Assembly: GCA_009838525.1 (NCBI GenBank)
Contig: VXRJ01000036.1
Coordinates: 1 to 64,000 of the forward strand
Reading direction: 5' to 3'
DNA from: Acidobacteriota bacterium
Lineage (GTDB): Bacteria > Acidobacteriota > Vicinamibacteria > Vicinamibacterales > UBA8438
Length of the DNA: 64,000 nucleotides
Positions 52,424-64,000 of this stretch are shown here, in pieces (the stretch's first letter is position 1; each line of letters begins with the position of its first letter). A model generated the notes under the pieces. That model searched no databases. It worked only from the letters and a program-made list of their open reading frames with translations, and was not told the DNA's origin. Both the position numbers and the translations under genes were made by a program.

Positions 52424-52960
52424 CTAGGCGCCGGTCTTGCCCACCTTCTTCTTCAGCACTTCACCGGTGTAGCGGATCCCCTTCTGCTTGTAGGGGTCCG
52501 GCTTCCGCAACGCCCGGATGTCCGCCGCCACCTGCCCTACCCGCTGGCGATCGATGCCGCTCACCGTGATGTGCGTTTGCTTCTCAATCGCCACGTCGAT
52601 CCCTTCCGGAACATCGAAGTGGATCGGATGCGAGTACCCCAACTGGAACACGACCTGCCGGCCCGAAGCCTCGGCGCGATAACCGATGCCGACGATGTCG
52701 AGCTCCTTCTTGAACCCCACCGCCACGCCCTGCACCGCGTTCGCCACCAGGCTGCGCGCAAGGCCCCGGAACTTCTGGAGGGCCGGAGCGTCGCTGAGCG
52801 GCTGCGCCAGCAGCACGCCATCCGCCTGCTCGATGCGGACGCCGGGAGGCAATGCCTGCGTCATCGCCCCCTTCGGTCCCTTCACCTCGACGGCGTCGTC
52901 GCGGATCGACACGTTCACGCCCCCGGGGAGCGGGATCGGACGCTTGCCTACCCGCGACAT
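52424..52960 (-). CDS. rplF: 50S ribosomal protein L6
   Basis: 178 residues with the usual two-domain repeat: [29 protein letters not shown], and the C-terminal signature [24 protein letters not shown]. Standard length; follows rpsH by 9 bases. Confidence 0.97.
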   Translation of the reverse strand: MSRVGKRPIPLPGGVNVSIRDDAVEVKGPKGAMTQALPPGVRIEQADGVLLAQPLSDAPALQKFRGLARSLVANAVQGVAVGFKKELDIVGIGYRAEASGRQVVFQLGYSHPIHFDVPEGIDVAIEKQTHITVSGIDRQRVGQVAADIRALRKPDPYKQKGIRYTGEVLKKKVGKTGA

Positions 52961-52969
52961 GCCGGCCTC

Positions 52970-53380
52970 CTACCAGACATTGCACAGCACCTCGCCGCCG
53001 ACGCCCGCCTTGGCGGCGTCCCGGCCCGTCATCACGCCGCGCGACGTCGTCAGGATGCTCGTCCCGAGACCGGCCAGCACCGGCGGCGCCTTGTCGCGGC
53101 CGTAGTACACGCGGCGCCCGGGGCGGCTCACGCGCTGGAGGCCGGTCAGGACCCGCTCGCCGTGCGGGCCGTACTTCAGGTACAGCCGCAACGTGGGCAA
53201 CGGATGGGTACCCCGCGGGTTCTTCAACTCGATCTGACGGAATCCGGAGATGTATCCCTCACTCTCGAGGATCCGCGCGATGTCCGCCTTCAGGCGCGAA
53301 GCGGGAACGTCCACCCGCGGCCGGCGACTCCGCGTCGCATTCCGCACGCGCGTCAACATGTCGGCAATCTGATCGGCCAT
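52970..53380 (-). CDS. rpsH: 30S ribosomal protein S8
   Basis: 136 residues: [38 protein letters not shown] and the C-terminal [36 protein letters not shown]8 is the translational repressor of the spc operon in E. coli. No clear repressor site is visible here. Confidence 0.97.
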   Translation of the reverse strand: MADQIADMLTRVRNATRSRRPRVDVPASRLKADIARILESEGYISGFRQIELKNPRGTHPLPTLRLYLKYGPHGERVLTGLQRVSRPGRRVYYGRDKAPPVLAGLGTSILTTSRGVMTGRDAAKAGVGGEVLCNVW

Positions 53381-53411
53381 GTTCTACCAGTGACTCCTCG
53401 GAACTGCCCGG

Positions 53412-53597
53412 TTACCAACTGCTCTTGGTCACGCCCGCGATCTCGCCCTGCAGCGCCAGCTCGCGGAAGCAGAGCCGGCACAGCTGGAACTTCCGGAGGT
53501 ACCCGCGGGGCCGGCCGCAGACCTTGCAGCGGTTGCGCAGCCGCACCTTGAACTTCGGGGGTTTCCGTTCCTTCGCGATCTTCGCGAGCGTGGCCAT
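53412..53597 (-). CDS. rpsN: 30S ribosomal protein S14, short zinc-binding type
   Basis: 61 residues, the short C+ form (RpsZ/type Z). Zinc cysteines C24 and C27 (CKVC) and C40 and C43 (CRLC), with the KSSW ending. Located between rplE and rpsH as usual. Confidence 0.97.
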   Translation of the reverse strand: MATLAKIAKERKPPKFKVRLRNRCKVCGRPRGYLRKFQLCRLCFRELALQGEIAGVTKSSW

Positions 53598-53625
53598 AAG
53601 TGCTCCTCGTCCCTGCCTCGGGCTC

Positions 53626-54168
53626 CTAGTTCCGCCTGAACGGCATCCCCAACAACTGCAGCAACCGGCGACCCTCCTCGTCGGTCGTCGCCGTCGTCAC
53701 CATGCAGACGTTCATTCCTCGCGCGTGGTCGACCTGCATGTAGTCGATCTCCAGGAAGATCAACTGATCCTTCAGCCCGAGCGTGTAGTTGCCGCGGCCA
53801 TCGAAACCATTGGGCGACACGCCCCGGAAGTCCCGGACGCGCGGCAACGCGATCGACACGAGCCGGTCGAGGAACTCGTACATGCGCGGGCCACGCAGCG
53901 TCACCATGGCGCCGATGGGCATTCCCTGGCGCACCTTGAACTGCGCCACAGACTTCCGCGCCCGCCGAACCACCGACTTCTGCCCGGTGATGAGGGCCAG
54001 CTCCCGCGATCCGACGTCAATCAGCTTCGCGTTCTGGGTCGCCCCACCGAGGCCCATGTTGACCACGATGCGCTCCAGCTTCGGCACCGCCATCACGTTG
54101 GTGTAGCCGAACTCCTTTGTGAGAGCCGGCACCACCTCCGCCTGGTAACGTTCGCGCAAACGGCTCAT
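53626..54168 (-). CDS. rplE: 50S ribosomal protein L5
   Basis: 180-residue 5S-binding protein: [37 protein letters not shown] and the C-terminal [30 protein letters not shown]. The ATG overlaps the rplX stop (4 bases). Confidence 0.97.
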   Translation of the reverse strand: MSRLRERYQAEVVPALTKEFGYTNVMAVPKLERIVVNMGLGGATQNAKLIDVGSRELALITGQKSVVRRARKSVAQFKVRQGMPIGAMVTLRGPRMYEFLDRLVSIALPRVRDFRGVSPNGFDGRGNYTLGLKDQLIFLEIDYMQVDHARGMNVCMVTTATTDEEGRRLLQLLGMPFRRN

Positions 54169-54497
54169 TTGTCCACGGCTCCGTCACACTTGCGGCAGAC
54201 CCGCACCTTGCGGCCATCGCCCAGAATCTGACGACCGATCCGCGCCGGCGCGCCGCATTCCGGGCAGACGATCTGCACGTTCGAGGCGTGCACCGACGCT
54301 TCGCGCTCCACGATGCCGCCCTTCACGTTGGCCCGCGGGTTCGGGCGCGTGTGCCGCTTGATGAAGTTCACCCCTTCGACCACCACGCGGTTGCGCTTCG
54401 GGAATACCTTCAGCACGCGCCCCTTCTTGCCACGGTCCTTGCCCGCGACGACAATCACGCTGTCGTTCTTCCGGACCGGTGTGCGCAGATGCGACAT
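54165..54497 (-). CDS. rplX: 50S ribosomal protein L24
   Basis: 110-residue assembly-initiating protein with KOW motif ([34 protein letters not shown]). The C-terminal [11 protein letters not shown] ... CRKCDG tetracysteine suggests a bound zinc. Confidence 0.96.
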   Translation of the reverse strand: MSHLRTPVRKNDSVIVVAGKDRGKKGRVLKVFPKRNRVVVEGVNFIKRHTRPNPRANVKGGIVEREASVHASNVQIVCPECGAPARIGRQILGDGRKVRVCRKCDGAVDK

Positions 54498-54512
54498 CGT
54501 TGGTTCCTCGAC

Positions 54513-54881
54513 CTACAGCACTTCCGGCGCGAGCGAGACGATCTTCATGAACTTCCGCTCACGCAACTCCCGCGCCACCGGCCCGAACACGCGCGTCCCG
54601 ACCGGTTCGTTCTGATCGTTGATGAGCACCGCCGCGTTCCGATCGAACCGGATGTAGGTGCCGTCGCGGCGGCGCTGCTCCTTGTGCGTCCGGACGATGA
54701 CCGCCTTGACCACCTGTCCCTTCTTGACGGTTGCGTCGGGCGCGGCTTCCTTGACGGAAGCGGTCACAACGTCGCCAAGTCTCGCGTAGCGGCCGGTCGC
54801 TCCGCCCAGCGCGTTGATCACGGCGATCCGCCGCGCCCCGGAGTTGTCCGCGACATCGAGCACGGACTGCATCTGGATCAT
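54513..54881 (-). CDS. rplN: 50S ribosomal protein L14
   Basis: 122-residue protein of the conserved length: [27 protein letters not shown] and the C-terminal [24 protein letters not shown]. It binds 23S rRNA near the L7/L12 side and contacts 16S rRNA. Confidence 0.97.
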   Translation of the reverse strand: MIQMQSVLDVADNSGARRIAVINALGGATGRYARLGDVVTASVKEAAPDATVKKGQVVKAVIVRTHKEQRRRDGTYIRFDRNAAVLINDQNEPVGTRVFGPVARELRERKFMKIVSLAPEVL

Positions 54882-54894
54882 CGTTCTGGCGCTC

Positions 54895-55149
54895 CTACAC
54901 CGTCTCCGCGCGCTCGATGACGCGGGTCACGACAAACCGCTTCCGGCGGCTCAACGGACGCGATTCCACCATGGCCACGCGGTCGCCAACCTGGGCGGCG
55001 TTCTCCTCGTCGTGCGCCATGAAGGTCTGCGTGCGCCGGCGTATCTTCTGGTAAACGTCGTGACTCACCCGGCGTTCCACCGCCACGGTGACCCCCTTGT
55101 CCATCTTGTCCCGGACCACTACGCCAACCACTTCGCGCTGCTTGCCCAT
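54895..55149 (-). CDS. rpsQ: 30S ribosomal protein S17
   Basis: 84 residues from the ATG at 55149 ([29 protein letters not shown]). The family motif KFMAHDE-like segment appears as [37 protein letters not shown] at 55164, 6 bases after the rpmC stop, would add five residues and cannot be excluded. Confidence 0.95.
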   Translation of the reverse strand: MGKQREVVGVVVRDKMDKGVTVAVERRVSHDVYQKIRRRTQTFMAHDEENAAQVGDRVAMVESRPLSRRKRFVVTRVIERAETV

Positions 55150-55170
55150 CGTTCGCTCACTCACCCGACG

Positions 55171-55413
55171 CTAATCGGTGGACGCCCCCTCCGGGGAAGC
55201 TTCATTACCCCCCGCCGGCGTTTCCTGGGACCCCCGCTCGCGCAGCACGGTCAGGCCGCGCGCCCGGTCCCGCCGGAGGCTCCGCACCTTGTTCGCGGCG
55301 TCGACCGATCCCATCGACTTCTGCAGCCTGGCGCGGAACACCTGATCATCCAGGTCGCGGACCCGCTGCGCTATATCCTGGGTTCCCAGCTCCCGGAACT
55401 CGGACGCCTTCAT
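55171..55413 (-). CDS. rpmC: 50S ribosomal protein L29
   Basis: 80 residues: MKASEFRELGTQDIAQRVRDLDDQVFRARLQKSMGSVDAANKVRSLRRDRAR is the two-helix L29 core. The last 25 residues (SQETPAGGNEASPEGASTD) are an acidic, Gly/Ser-rich extension, in keeping with other tails in this operon. Confidence 0.95.
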   Translation of the reverse strand: MKASEFRELGTQDIAQRVRDLDDQVFRARLQKSMGSVDAANKVRSLRRDRARGLTVLRERGSQETPAGGNEASPEGASTD

Positions 55414-55417
55414 CGCA

Positions 55418-55840
55418 CTAGTTCTCCGACTGACCGAACCGCGCCGTGAAGCGCGCGTGGATGGGCAGCTTGGCGGCGGCCAGCTCCATCGCCCGCTTCG
55501 CGTCGGCGGCGCTGACCCCCTCCATCTCGAAGAGGATCCGGCCGGGGCGGACCACCGCCACCCACTGCTCCGGCGCGCCCTTGCCCTTGCCCATCCGCGT
55601 CTCCTGCGGCTTCTTCGTGATCGGCTTGTCCGGGAAGACGCGGACCCAGATCTTGCCGCCGCGCTTGACGAACCGGGTCATCGCGACCCGGGCCGCCTCG
55701 ATCTGCCGATCCGTAATCCAGCACGCCTCCATCGCCCGGAGACCGTAGTCGCCGAACGCCACGGTCGAGCCGCGCCACGCCTTGCCCGCCATCCGTCCGC
55801 GGTGCTGTTTCCGGTGCTTGACCTTCTTCGGCTGCAACAT
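55418..55840 (-). CDS. rplP: 50S ribosomal protein L16
   Basis: 140 residues: [36 protein letters not shown], then [56 protein letters not shown]16 helps form the A-site tRNA and peptidyl-transferase region. Standard length. Confidence 0.97.
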   Translation of the reverse strand: MLQPKKVKHRKQHRGRMAGKAWRGSTVAFGDYGLRAMEACWITDRQIEAARVAMTRFVKRGGKIWVRVFPDKPITKKPQETRMGKGKGAPEQWVAVVRPGRILFEMEGVSAADAKRAMELAAAKLPIHARFTARFGQSEN

Positions 55841-55864
55841 GGCGTGATTCCTGCCGTCGGTTCC

Positions 55865-56548
55865 CTACACGCGCGCGGTCCGCCGGCGCGGCATGCGGTA
55901 TTCCTCCTCGCGGCCCACGAGCGGCTCGAGGCGCTCGCCCTTGTAGAGCCACACCTTGACGCCGATGACGCCGTAGGTCGTCCGGGCCTGGCCGAAGCCG
56001 TAGTCGATGTTGGCGCGGAGCGTCTGGAGCGGAAGCTGCCCGTGCAGGTACCACTCGGAACGCGCGATCTCGGCGCCGTTCAGCCGGCCGCCCACCCGCA
56101 CCTTGATGCCGCGTGCGCCGAACCGGAGCGCCGCCTCCACCGCCTTGCGCATCGCGCGGCGGAAGGCGACCCGCTTCTCTAGCTGCAGCGCCACGTTCTC
56201 CGCGATCAACTGCGCTTCGAGCTCCGGCTTCTGGATCTCCTGGATGTTGATGAAGACCTCGCGGTTGGTCCGCTTCTGGATCTCCGTCTTCAGCTTGTCG
56301 ACCTCGGTGCCCTTCCGGCCGATGATGATGCCGGGACGCGACGTGTGAATGTCCAGCTTCAGCTTGTTCGCGGCCCGCTCGATCTCGATCTTCGAGACGC
56401 CGGCATGCGAGAAGCGCTGCTTCAGCTCGCGCTTCAGCGCAAGATCCTCGTGCAGCCACTTCGCGTAGTCGCGACCCGCGTACCAACGCGATTGCCACGT
56501 CTTGTTGAAGCCGAGCCGGAACCCGTACGGATGAACCTTCTGCCCCAT
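55865..56548 (-). CDS. rpsC: 30S ribosomal protein S3
   Basis: 227-residue head protein at the mRNA entry channel. [24 protein letters not shown] start, KH domain ([23 protein letters not shown]), and the C-terminal domain with [41 protein letters not shown]. The ATG at 56548 matches the family start. Confidence 0.97.
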   Translation of the reverse strand: MGQKVHPYGFRLGFNKTWQSRWYAGRDYAKWLHEDLALKRELKQRFSHAGVSKIEIERAANKLKLDIHTSRPGIIIGRKGTEVDKLKTEIQKRTNREVFINIQEIQKPELEAQLIAENVALQLEKRVAFRRAMRKAVEAALRFGARGIKVRVGGRLNGAEIARSEWYLHGQLPLQTLRANIDYGFGQARTTYGVIGVKVWLYKGERLEPLVGREEEYRMPRRRTARV

Positions 56549-56559
56549 ATTCAGACTTC

Positions 56560-56952
56560 CTAGCTTTCCGTGTCCTTCTCGGTCGGAGCGGTCACCGCCG
56601 CCGTCGGCTTCACCGGCCGCTCCTCCACCATGATCGTCAGATGCGCGGTCCGTTTCTGAATGCGGAACGCGCGCCCCATCGGCTGCGGCCGGATCCGCTT
56701 GAGCGACGGCCCGCCGTCGGCATGGCACTCGCGCACGAACAGGCGATCCGGCTCGCCGGCTCCCTCCTGCTGCTGTGCGTTCGCGACCGCCGAACGGAGC
56801 ACCTTCTCCACGTCCTTCGCGACGCCCTTGCTCGTATAGCGAAGCGTCGCCATCGCACGGTCGACGTCCAGTCCCCGGATGAGGTCAAGCACGAGGCGCG
56901 CCTTCTGCGGCGACGTCCGGACGTAGCGCGCGGTGGCGCGGCCGGAAATCAC
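56560..56952 (-). CDS. rplV: 50S ribosomal protein L22
   Basis: 130 residues: [23 protein letters not shown] and the beta-hairpin-to-end segment [29 protein letters not shown]; the hairpin lines the exit tunnel. A GTG start overlaps the rpsS stop by 4 bases. An extra Thr/Ala/Glu C-terminal tail of about 17 residues follows. Confidence 0.96.
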   Translation of the reverse strand: MISGRATARYVRTSPQKARLVLDLIRGLDVDRAMATLRYTSKGVAKDVEKVLRSAVANAQQQEGAGEPDRLFVRECHADGGPSLKRIRPQPMGRAFRIQKRTAHLTIMVEERPVKPTAAVTAPTEKDTES

Positions 56953-57242
56953 CGTCCCCCTCTCATCGACGCCGACTTCTCGCTCTTCGTGGGATGCCCC
57001 CGGAAGAGCCGCGTCGGCGCGAACTCACCGAACTTGTGACCCACCATGTTCTCGGTGACGTAAACCGGCACGAACTTCTTGCCGTTGTGTACCGCCACGG
57101 TGTGGCCCACCATCTCCGGAACGATCGTCGACCGGCGCGACCAGGTCTTGATCACCCGCTTCTCGCCCGCCCGATTCATCACCTCGATCTTCTCGAGGAG
57201 GGGAAGATCGACGAACGGTCCTTTCCTCAACGAACGGCTCAT
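56949..57242 (-). CDS. rpsS: 30S ribosomal protein S19
   Basis: 97 residues: [23 protein letters not shown] and the RNA-binding [46 protein letters not shown] segment. Start ATG at 57242; upstream in-frame residues belong to the rplB overlap and are rejected. Confidence 0.97.
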   Translation of the reverse strand: MSRSLRKGPFVDLPLLEKIEVMNRAGEKRVIKTWSRRSTIVPEMVGHTVAVHNGKKFVPVYVTENMVGHKFGEFAPTRLFRGHPTKSEKSASMRGGR

Positions 57243-57255
57243 GTCTGGTCCCTGC

Positions 57256-58098
57256 CTACCGCTTCTTCTTGCGCGAAACGATGAACTTGTCGCTCGGCTT
57301 CTTCTTGCGGGTCTTGAATCCCTTCGCCGGCATGCCCCACGGGGATACCGGGTGCCGTCCGCCCGCCGCGTGGCCCTCGCCGCCACCGAGCGGATGGTCG
57401 ACCGGATTCATCGAGTTGCCGCAGACATGCGGCCGGCGACCGCGCCAACGCTGCCGACCCGCCTTACCGATCCGGACATTCTCGTGCTGAACGTTCCCCA
57501 CCTGGCCCACCGTGGCGCGACAGTCCGGCTGCACGAGGCGGGTTTCCCCCGACGGCAGGCGCAGGGTGACGTACTTGCCGTCCTTCGCCACCACCTGAAC
57601 CGACGCGCCAGCGCTGCGAGCCATCTGCCCGCCCTTGCCCGGCCGCAACTCGACGTTGTGCACCTGGGTGCCGAGCGGGACGTTCTTGAGGGGCAACGCG
57701 TTGCCGGGGACGATGTCCACCTGGTCGCCCGAAACCACCGTGTCGCCCACCTTCACACCGAGCGGATGCAGGATGTAGCGTTTCTCGCCGTCCGTGTAGA
57801 CGACCAGCGCGATACGGGCCGACCGGTTCGGGTCGTACTCGATCGTCGCGACGCGGCCCGCCACGCCCTGGTTGTCGCGCCCCACCTTGTCCCGCTTGAA
57901 GTCGATCACGCGATAGGTTCGCTTGTGGCCACCGCCCCGCCACCAGATCGTGATGGCGCCGGTGTTGTTTCTGCCACCCGACTTCTTCAGCGGACGCAGC
58001 AACGGCCGGTGCGGCTTCGTCGTCGTGATCTCGTCGAACGTCTGGACGCTCTGGAAGCGCCGTCCCGACGAGGTGGGCTTGTGCTTGCGAATCGCCAT
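57256..58098 (-). CDS. rplB: 50S ribosomal protein L2
   Basis: 280-residue primary 23S-binding protein needed for peptidyl transferase. Shows [30 protein letters not shown] and the C-terminal [26 protein letters not shown] with the conserved histidine. Standard length. Confidence 0.97.
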   Translation of the reverse strand: MAIRKHKPTSSGRRFQSVQTFDEITTTKPHRPLLRPLKKSGGRNNTGAITIWWRGGGHKRTYRVIDFKRDKVGRDNQGVAGRVATIEYDPNRSARIALVVYTDGEKRYILHPLGVKVGDTVVSGDQVDIVPGNALPLKNVPLGTQVHNVELRPGKGGQMARSAGASVQVVAKDGKYVTLRLPSGETRLVQPDCRATVGQVGNVQHENVRIGKAGRQRWRGRRPHVCGNSMNPVDHPLGGGEGHAAGGRHPVSPWGMPAKGFKTRKKKPSDKFIVSRKKKR

Positions 58099-58128
58099 CG
58101 TCTGTATCTGTTTCCGTTCCCCGCCGCG

Positions 58129-58434
58129 CTATGCGCCCTCGAGGAACTCCGGCACCGGCTCGCCCGGCCGCAGCCGAACGTAAGCCTTCTTCCAGTCGGG
58201 CCGGCGACCGACGAACCGGCCCTGCCGCTTTTCCTTGCCGTGCGCAATCGCGGTCCGCACGCTGGCCACCTTCGAGCCCAGCAGGTCTTCGACCGCCTGC
58301 CTGATATCCACCTTGGTCGCCCCGAGGGCCACCTCGAACGCGAGCACCTGTCCCGCCTCGCGCGATCCCGTCTCGCGCAGGACGGTGGTCTTTTCCGTCA
58401 CGATGGCCCGTCGGATCACGTCGGTGCGTTTCAT
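58129..58434 (-). CDS. rplW: 50S ribosomal protein L23
   Basis: 101 residues: DVIRRAIVTEKTTVLRETG, FEVALGATKVDIRQAVEDLLGSKVASVRT, and a C-terminal GRRPDWKKAYVRLRPGEPVPE. L23 sits at the tunnel exit and docks SRP and trigger factor. Its ATG overlaps the rplD stop by 4 bases. Confidence 0.96.
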   Translation of the reverse strand: MKRTDVIRRAIVTEKTTVLRETGSREAGQVLAFEVALGATKVDIRQAVEDLLGSKVASVRTAIAHGKEKRQGRFVGRRPDWKKAYVRLRPGEPVPEFLEGA

Positions 58435-59147
58435 GACGGTGAGTCCTCCGTGCCGGCCGACTCCTCGGAGTCGGTCGACTCCGCCGACTCTTCAGCGTCG
58501 GCCTCCGCACGCGCCAGCGGCCCCGAGCCGGTCACCGCGCGCGCCAGGTGCTCCATCGCCGCCCTGCTGATGACCACGTGCTCCGCGTCGATCAGGTCCC
58601 GTGGGGTGACCAGGCTCGACACGGTCACCGCCACCCCCGGCAGGTTGCCCATCGCGCGGTCCAGCGTCTCGTTCGCCGTCACGTCGACGAGCAGCGCCTT
58701 GCCCGGCACGTCCAGGGCTTCGAGCAGCTCGTTGCCGAGCCGGGTCCGCGGTTCGACCAGCTCGAACGCCGAGATCACGATCACCGCTCCATCGGCCAGC
58801 TTCGACTGCAACGCGGCGCGCAACGCGGCGCGAGCCACCTTCCGAGGCAACCGGTAACTGTAGTCGCGCGGCTGGGGACCGAAAACGACCCCGCCGGTCC
58901 GCCAGATCGGATTGCGCGCCGAACCGACCCGCGCGCGGCCGGTCCCCTTCTGCCGCCACGGCTTCCGACCCGTGCCGCTCACGCGAGCGCGCGTCTTGGT
59001 GGCGTGGGTGCCGCGGCGCTGCCCCGCCTGCTCGTGCACCACGGCCTCCCAGACCAGCCCCATGGCCGGCGCGCCGCCGAAAACGTCGTCGCTCAACTCG
59101 AGCGAGTCGACCTTCTCGTTCTGCCCGTTCACGACGTCGAGAGTCAT
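58431..59147 (-). CDS. rplD: 50S ribosomal protein L4
   Basis: 238 residues: [63 protein letters not shown] is the tunnel-loop region. The C-terminal ~25 residues are an acidic Ser/Glu/Asp tail beyond the normal end. In E. coli L4 represses the S10 operon. Overlaps rplC and rplW by 4 bases each. Confidence 0.96.
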   Translation of the reverse strand: MTLDVVNGQNEKVDSLELSDDVFGGAPAMGLVWEAVVHEQAGQRRGTHATKTRARVSGTGRKPWRQKGTGRARVGSARNPIWRTGGVVFGPQPRDYSYRLPRKVARAALRAALQSKLADGAVIVISAFELVEPRTRLGNELLEALDVPGKALLVDVTANETLDRAMGNLPGVAVTVSSLVTPRDLIDAEHVVISRAAMEHLARAVTGSGPLARAEADAEESAESTDSEESAGTEDSPS

Positions 59148-59833
59148 CGCCTCGCCTTCTTCTTCGCACCGCCGGCGTCGGCCGGAACGGCCGGCTCGCG
59201 ACGCGGCGCCACCGCCTTGCGGATCATCACGCAGGCGCCCGGCGCACCCGGCACGGCGCCGTTCACCACCAGCCGGTTCTGTTCCGCGTCCACGTCGACC
59301 ACTCGCAGGTTACGGACCGTGGTCCGGTCGCCGCCCATGCGGCCCGGGGCCCGCATTCCCTTGAGGACCCGCGACGGGTACGACGACTGGCCGATCGATC
59401 CGGGCGCGCGGTGGAACATCGACCCGTGCGTCGCGCGCCCGCCGCCGAAACCATGCCGCTTGATCACGCCCTGGAACCCGCGGCCCCGGCTCACGGCGGT
59501 GACGTCCACCTGGTCGCCTGTCGCGAAGAGGGACACGTCCACCTGATCGCCCTCGCTGGGGGGATCGTCGTCGCCGCTGAGCGGCACCTCGCGGCGGATG
59601 CGCGTCGGCGGCACGTTCGCCTTCGCGTACAGGCCGGCTACCGGCTTCGTCACCCGGGCCGGGTGTTCCTCGACCAGCCCGAGCTGTACCGAGTCGTAGC
59701 CGTCCCGCTCCGTCTCCTTGCGGCGGATGACGACGCACGGCCCCGCCTTCAGCACGGTGACCGGCTGCGCCGCGCCGTCGGCGGCGAACACCTGCGTCAT
59801 CCCGATCTTCCGTCCGATGATCCCGGTCACCAT
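59144..59833 (-). CDS. rplC: 50S ribosomal protein L3
   Basis: 229 residues: [19 protein letters not shown], and the peptidyl-transferase-reaching loop with [58 protein letters not shown] short Lys/Ala-rich tail ends the protein. Standard otherwise. Confidence 0.97.
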   Translation of the reverse strand: MVTGIIGRKIGMTQVFAADGAAQPVTVLKAGPCVVIRRKETERDGYDSVQLGLVEEHPARVTKPVAGLYAKANVPPTRIRREVPLSGDDDPPSEGDQVDVSLFATGDQVDVTAVSRGRGFQGVIKRHGFGGGRATHGSMFHRAPGSIGQSSYPSRVLKGMRAPGRMGGDRTTVRNLRVVDVDAEQNRLVVNGAVPGAPGACVMIRKAVAPRREPAVPADAGGAKKKARR

Positions 59834-59865
59834 CTGTCTGGCTCGCTATCCCTGGCCCGACATCC

Positions 59866-60192
59866 TCATTCCCGGCTGTCGGCCCGAATCTCCACATCCA
59901 CGCCGGCCGGCAGGTCGAGCTTCATCAATGCGTCCACCGTCTGCGACGTCGGCTCGAATATGTCGATCAAGCGCTTGTGCGTCCGGATCTCGAACTGCTC
60001 CCGCGACTTCTTGTCGACATGGGGAGAGCGCAGCACCGTCCACTTCCGGATGGAGGTCGGCAGAGGGATCGGACCCGCCAGCCGCGCGCCGGTCCGCTTC
60101 GCGGTGTCGACGATCTCGGTCGTCGACTGGTCGAGCAGGCGGTGGTCGTAGGCCATGAGCCGGATCCGGATCTTGTCGCTGAAGTTCGCCAT
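59866..60192 (-). CDS. rpsJ: 30S ribosomal protein S10
   Basis: 108 residues: [42 protein letters not shown] and [19 protein letters not shown]. Also the NusE antitermination partner of NusB. It lies only 12 bases after fusA; tuf, which often lies between them, is missing. Confidence 0.97.
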   Translation of the reverse strand: MANFSDKIRIRLMAYDHRLLDQSTTEIVDTAKRTGARLAGPIPLPTSIRKWTVLRSPHVDKKSREQFEIRTHKRLIDIFEPTSQTVDALMKLDLPAGVDVEIRADSRE

Positions 60193-60204
60193 CGGTAGTA
60201 CCCG

Positions 60205-62319
<2,115 letters not shown>

Positions 62320-62381
62320 GTTCCGTTCCGTTCGTCCCGCAGTACGCGGAGTGGACTGCGACGCCACCACGTTGCCCATTC

Positions 62382-62855
62382 CTACCACCGGTAGTGGGCG
62401 AACGCCTTGTTCGCCTCCGCCATCCGATGCGTATCCTCTCGCTTCTTGACCGACCCGCCGCGCAGGTTGGCCGCATCGATCAGTTCGTTCGCCAACTTCT
62501 CCCGCATCGTCTTGCCGTCGCCGCGATCCCGCGCGTACGACGTCAGCCAGCGGATGCTGAGGGACAGCCGGCGGTTCTGCGACACCTCGACCGGAACCTG
62601 GTAGTTCGAGCCGCCCACCCGCCGCGACTTCACTTCCAGGCTCGGCTTCACGTTGTCGACGGCCTTGCGGAAAACCTTGATGGGCTCGTCTCCGGTCCGC
62701 TCGCGGATGATGTCGAGGCTGCCGTAGACGATGCCTTCCGCGACGCTCCGCTTGCCGCTCTTCATGATCATCCGGACGAACTTCGTCACCAGCGTGCTGT
62801 CGTACACGGGATCCGGCGGCACTTCGCGCTTCGGAACGTCGCGTCTGCGTGGCAT
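62382..62855 (-). CDS. rpsG: 30S ribosomal protein S7
   Basis: 157 residues: [40 protein letters not shown] and the C-terminal [25 protein letters not shown], the usual S7 end. S7 is the translational regulator of the str operon in E. coli. Follows rpsL after 52 bases. Confidence 0.97.
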   Translation of the reverse strand: MPRRRDVPKREVPPDPVYDSTLVTKFVRMIMKSGKRSVAEGIVYGSLDIIRERTGDEPIKVFRKAVDNVKPSLEVKSRRVGGSNYQVPVEVSQNRRLSLSIRWLTSYARDRGDGKTMREKLANELIDAANLRGGSVKKREDTHRMAEANKAFAHYRW

Positions 62856-62907
62856 CGGTCTTTCCTGGCTTTCTCCGGACTGGATCCTGCGGCCGCTTCC
62901 TCTGCGC

Positions 62908-63282
62908 CTACGCCTTCGGCCGCTTCGCGCCGTACTTCGACCGGCTCTGCTTGCGCCCGGCCACCCCGACGGTGTCGAGGGTGCCGCGCACCACGTGATA
63001 GCGGACGCCCGGCAGGTCCTTCACCCGGCCGCCCCGTATCAGAGCCAGCGAGTGCTCCTGCAGGTTGTGCCCCTCGCCCGGGATGTAGCTGGTCACCTCG
63101 ATGCTGTTGGTCAGCCGGACCCGCGCCACCTTGCGGAGCGCCGAGTTCGGCTTCTTCGGCGTCTGCGTGAACACCCGGACGCAGACCCCGCGCTTCTGCG
63201 GGCAACTCTGCAGCGCGGGACTCTTGGTCTTGTTGATGACCCGCTGGCGTCCCTTGCGCACCAGTTGACTGATCGTCGGCAC
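62908..63282 (-). CDS. rpsL: 30S ribosomal protein S12
   Basis: 124 residues from a GTG start at 63282: [58 protein letters not shown] and [34 protein letters not shown]. The streptomycin-target PNSALRK segment is wild-type. GGGAG lies about 7 bases before the GTG. Own promoter predicted 195 bases upstream. Confidence 0.97.
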   Translation of the reverse strand: MPTISQLVRKGRQRVINKTKSPALQSCPQKRGVCVRVFTQTPKKPNSALRKVARVRLTNSIEVTSYIPGEGHNLQEHSLALIRGGRVKDLPGVRYHVVRGTLDTVGVAGRKQSRSKYGAKRPKA

Positions 63283-63437
63283 GTCTGCTCCCTCGCCCGG
63301 CGCGCCACCACCCACATGGGAGGATTCGGCGGCGCGGCCGATCCGCGACCCGTCTGTGGTCGGGGCCTGGAAGCGGCAACCGCCTGGCACCCCGACCGGT
63401 TGACCCTATGACTCTTGCTCGTCGTGCAGGACGGATC

Positions 63438-63463
63438 GGATCCAGATAGGGTATCCCGGATCC
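63438..63463 (-). repeat. Inverted repeat in the rpsL leader
   Basis: Two GGATCC hexamers (63438-63443 and 63458-63463) bracket an imperfect inverted repeat, ATCCAGATA/TATCCCGGAT, inside the predicted ~190-base leader of the str operon. It could fold as a hairpin in the leader RNA. A GTG-rich TTGTGT/TATCTG pair with a 16-base spacer nearby is a second, weaker promoter candidate. Function unknown. Confidence 0.4.
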
Positions 63464-63477
63464 GACACAAACGGTGG

Positions 63478-63507
63478 ATTGTACCACCAGCACGCCGCCC
63501 CAGGCAA
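63478..63507 (-). promoter_or_regulatory. Promoter of the str/S10/spc/alpha block
   Basis: Minus-strand TTGCCT (63507-63502) and TACAAT (63483-63478) with an 18-base spacer, in the 257-base gap between rpoC and rpsL. The predicted start near 63471 leaves a leader of about 189 bases before rpsL, long enough for leader regulation. The block could also be read through from rpoBC. Confidence 0.55.
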
Positions 63508-63539
63508 GGTGGACCCGCGGGCGGGGCCGAACCCCGGAA

Positions 63540-64000
<461 letters not shown>

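Overview
The window is a strongly GC-rich, gene-dense bacterial chromosome segment with no rRNA, tRNA, CRISPR or insertion sequence that I can see. Gene content and order point to Acidobacteriota, most likely Vicinamibacteria-like: a merged str/S10/spc/alpha ribosomal block, a pilBTC-pilA cluster, a Thermus-type ProRS, a MurU/AmgK-like pair and a pyruvoyl-dependent arginine decarboxylase. The phylum is an inference from protein resemblance, not a phylogenetic result. The first ~96 bases are pure C/G runs and look like a contig-end artefact. No gene-free stretch exceeds 300 bases.

Layout. 1-2.6 kb (+): truncated CYTH protein, then overlapping sugar-1-phosphate nucleotidylyltransferase and sugar kinase genes (probable cell-wall amino-sugar recycling). 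2.5-3.3 kb (+): Phd-type antitoxin and VapC-type PIN toxin behind a promoter embedded in tandem palindromes. 3.3-4.6 kb (+): asnS. 4.7-14.8 kb (+): translation/RNA operon rimP-nusA-infB-rbfA-DHH-truB, then rpsO-pnp, with a promoter and terminator-like leader hairpin before rimP. 14.8-21.5 kb (-): M48 protease, smc and an S41 protease. 21.6-24.8 kb (+): tatA, tatC and an OmpA-family protein. 24.8-27.5 kb: proS (-) divergent from aroB (+). 27.5-36.5 kb (-): type IV pilus cluster pilB-pilT-pilC, pilA with a sigma-54-like promoter, a VKOR-DsbA fusion, prepilin peptidase and three minor pilin-like genes. 36.6-37.2 kb (-): arginine decarboxylase. 37.3-44.2 kb (+): YIP1 membrane protein, a membrane-fusion adaptor, two MacB/FtsX-type permeases without an ATPase, and an EF-G-like protein with degenerate G motifs. 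44.2-64 kb (-): rpoC(3' end)-rpsL-rpsG-fusA-rpsJ-rplC-D-W-B-rpsS-rplV-rpsC-rplP-rpmC-rpsQ-rplN-X-E-rpsN-H-rplF-R-rpsE-rpmD-rplO-secY-adk-map-rpmJ-rpsM-K-D-rpoA-rplQ, lacking tuf and infA.

Most of the window is core information processing. The parts with most unexplained biology are the oxidative-folding enzyme inside the pilus operon, the leaderless PilW-like pilin, the ATPase-less MacA/MacB-like set next to a degenerate EF-G paralogue, the autoregulatory-looking toxin-antitoxin promoter, and alanine/proline/acid-rich extensions on several otherwise conserved proteins.
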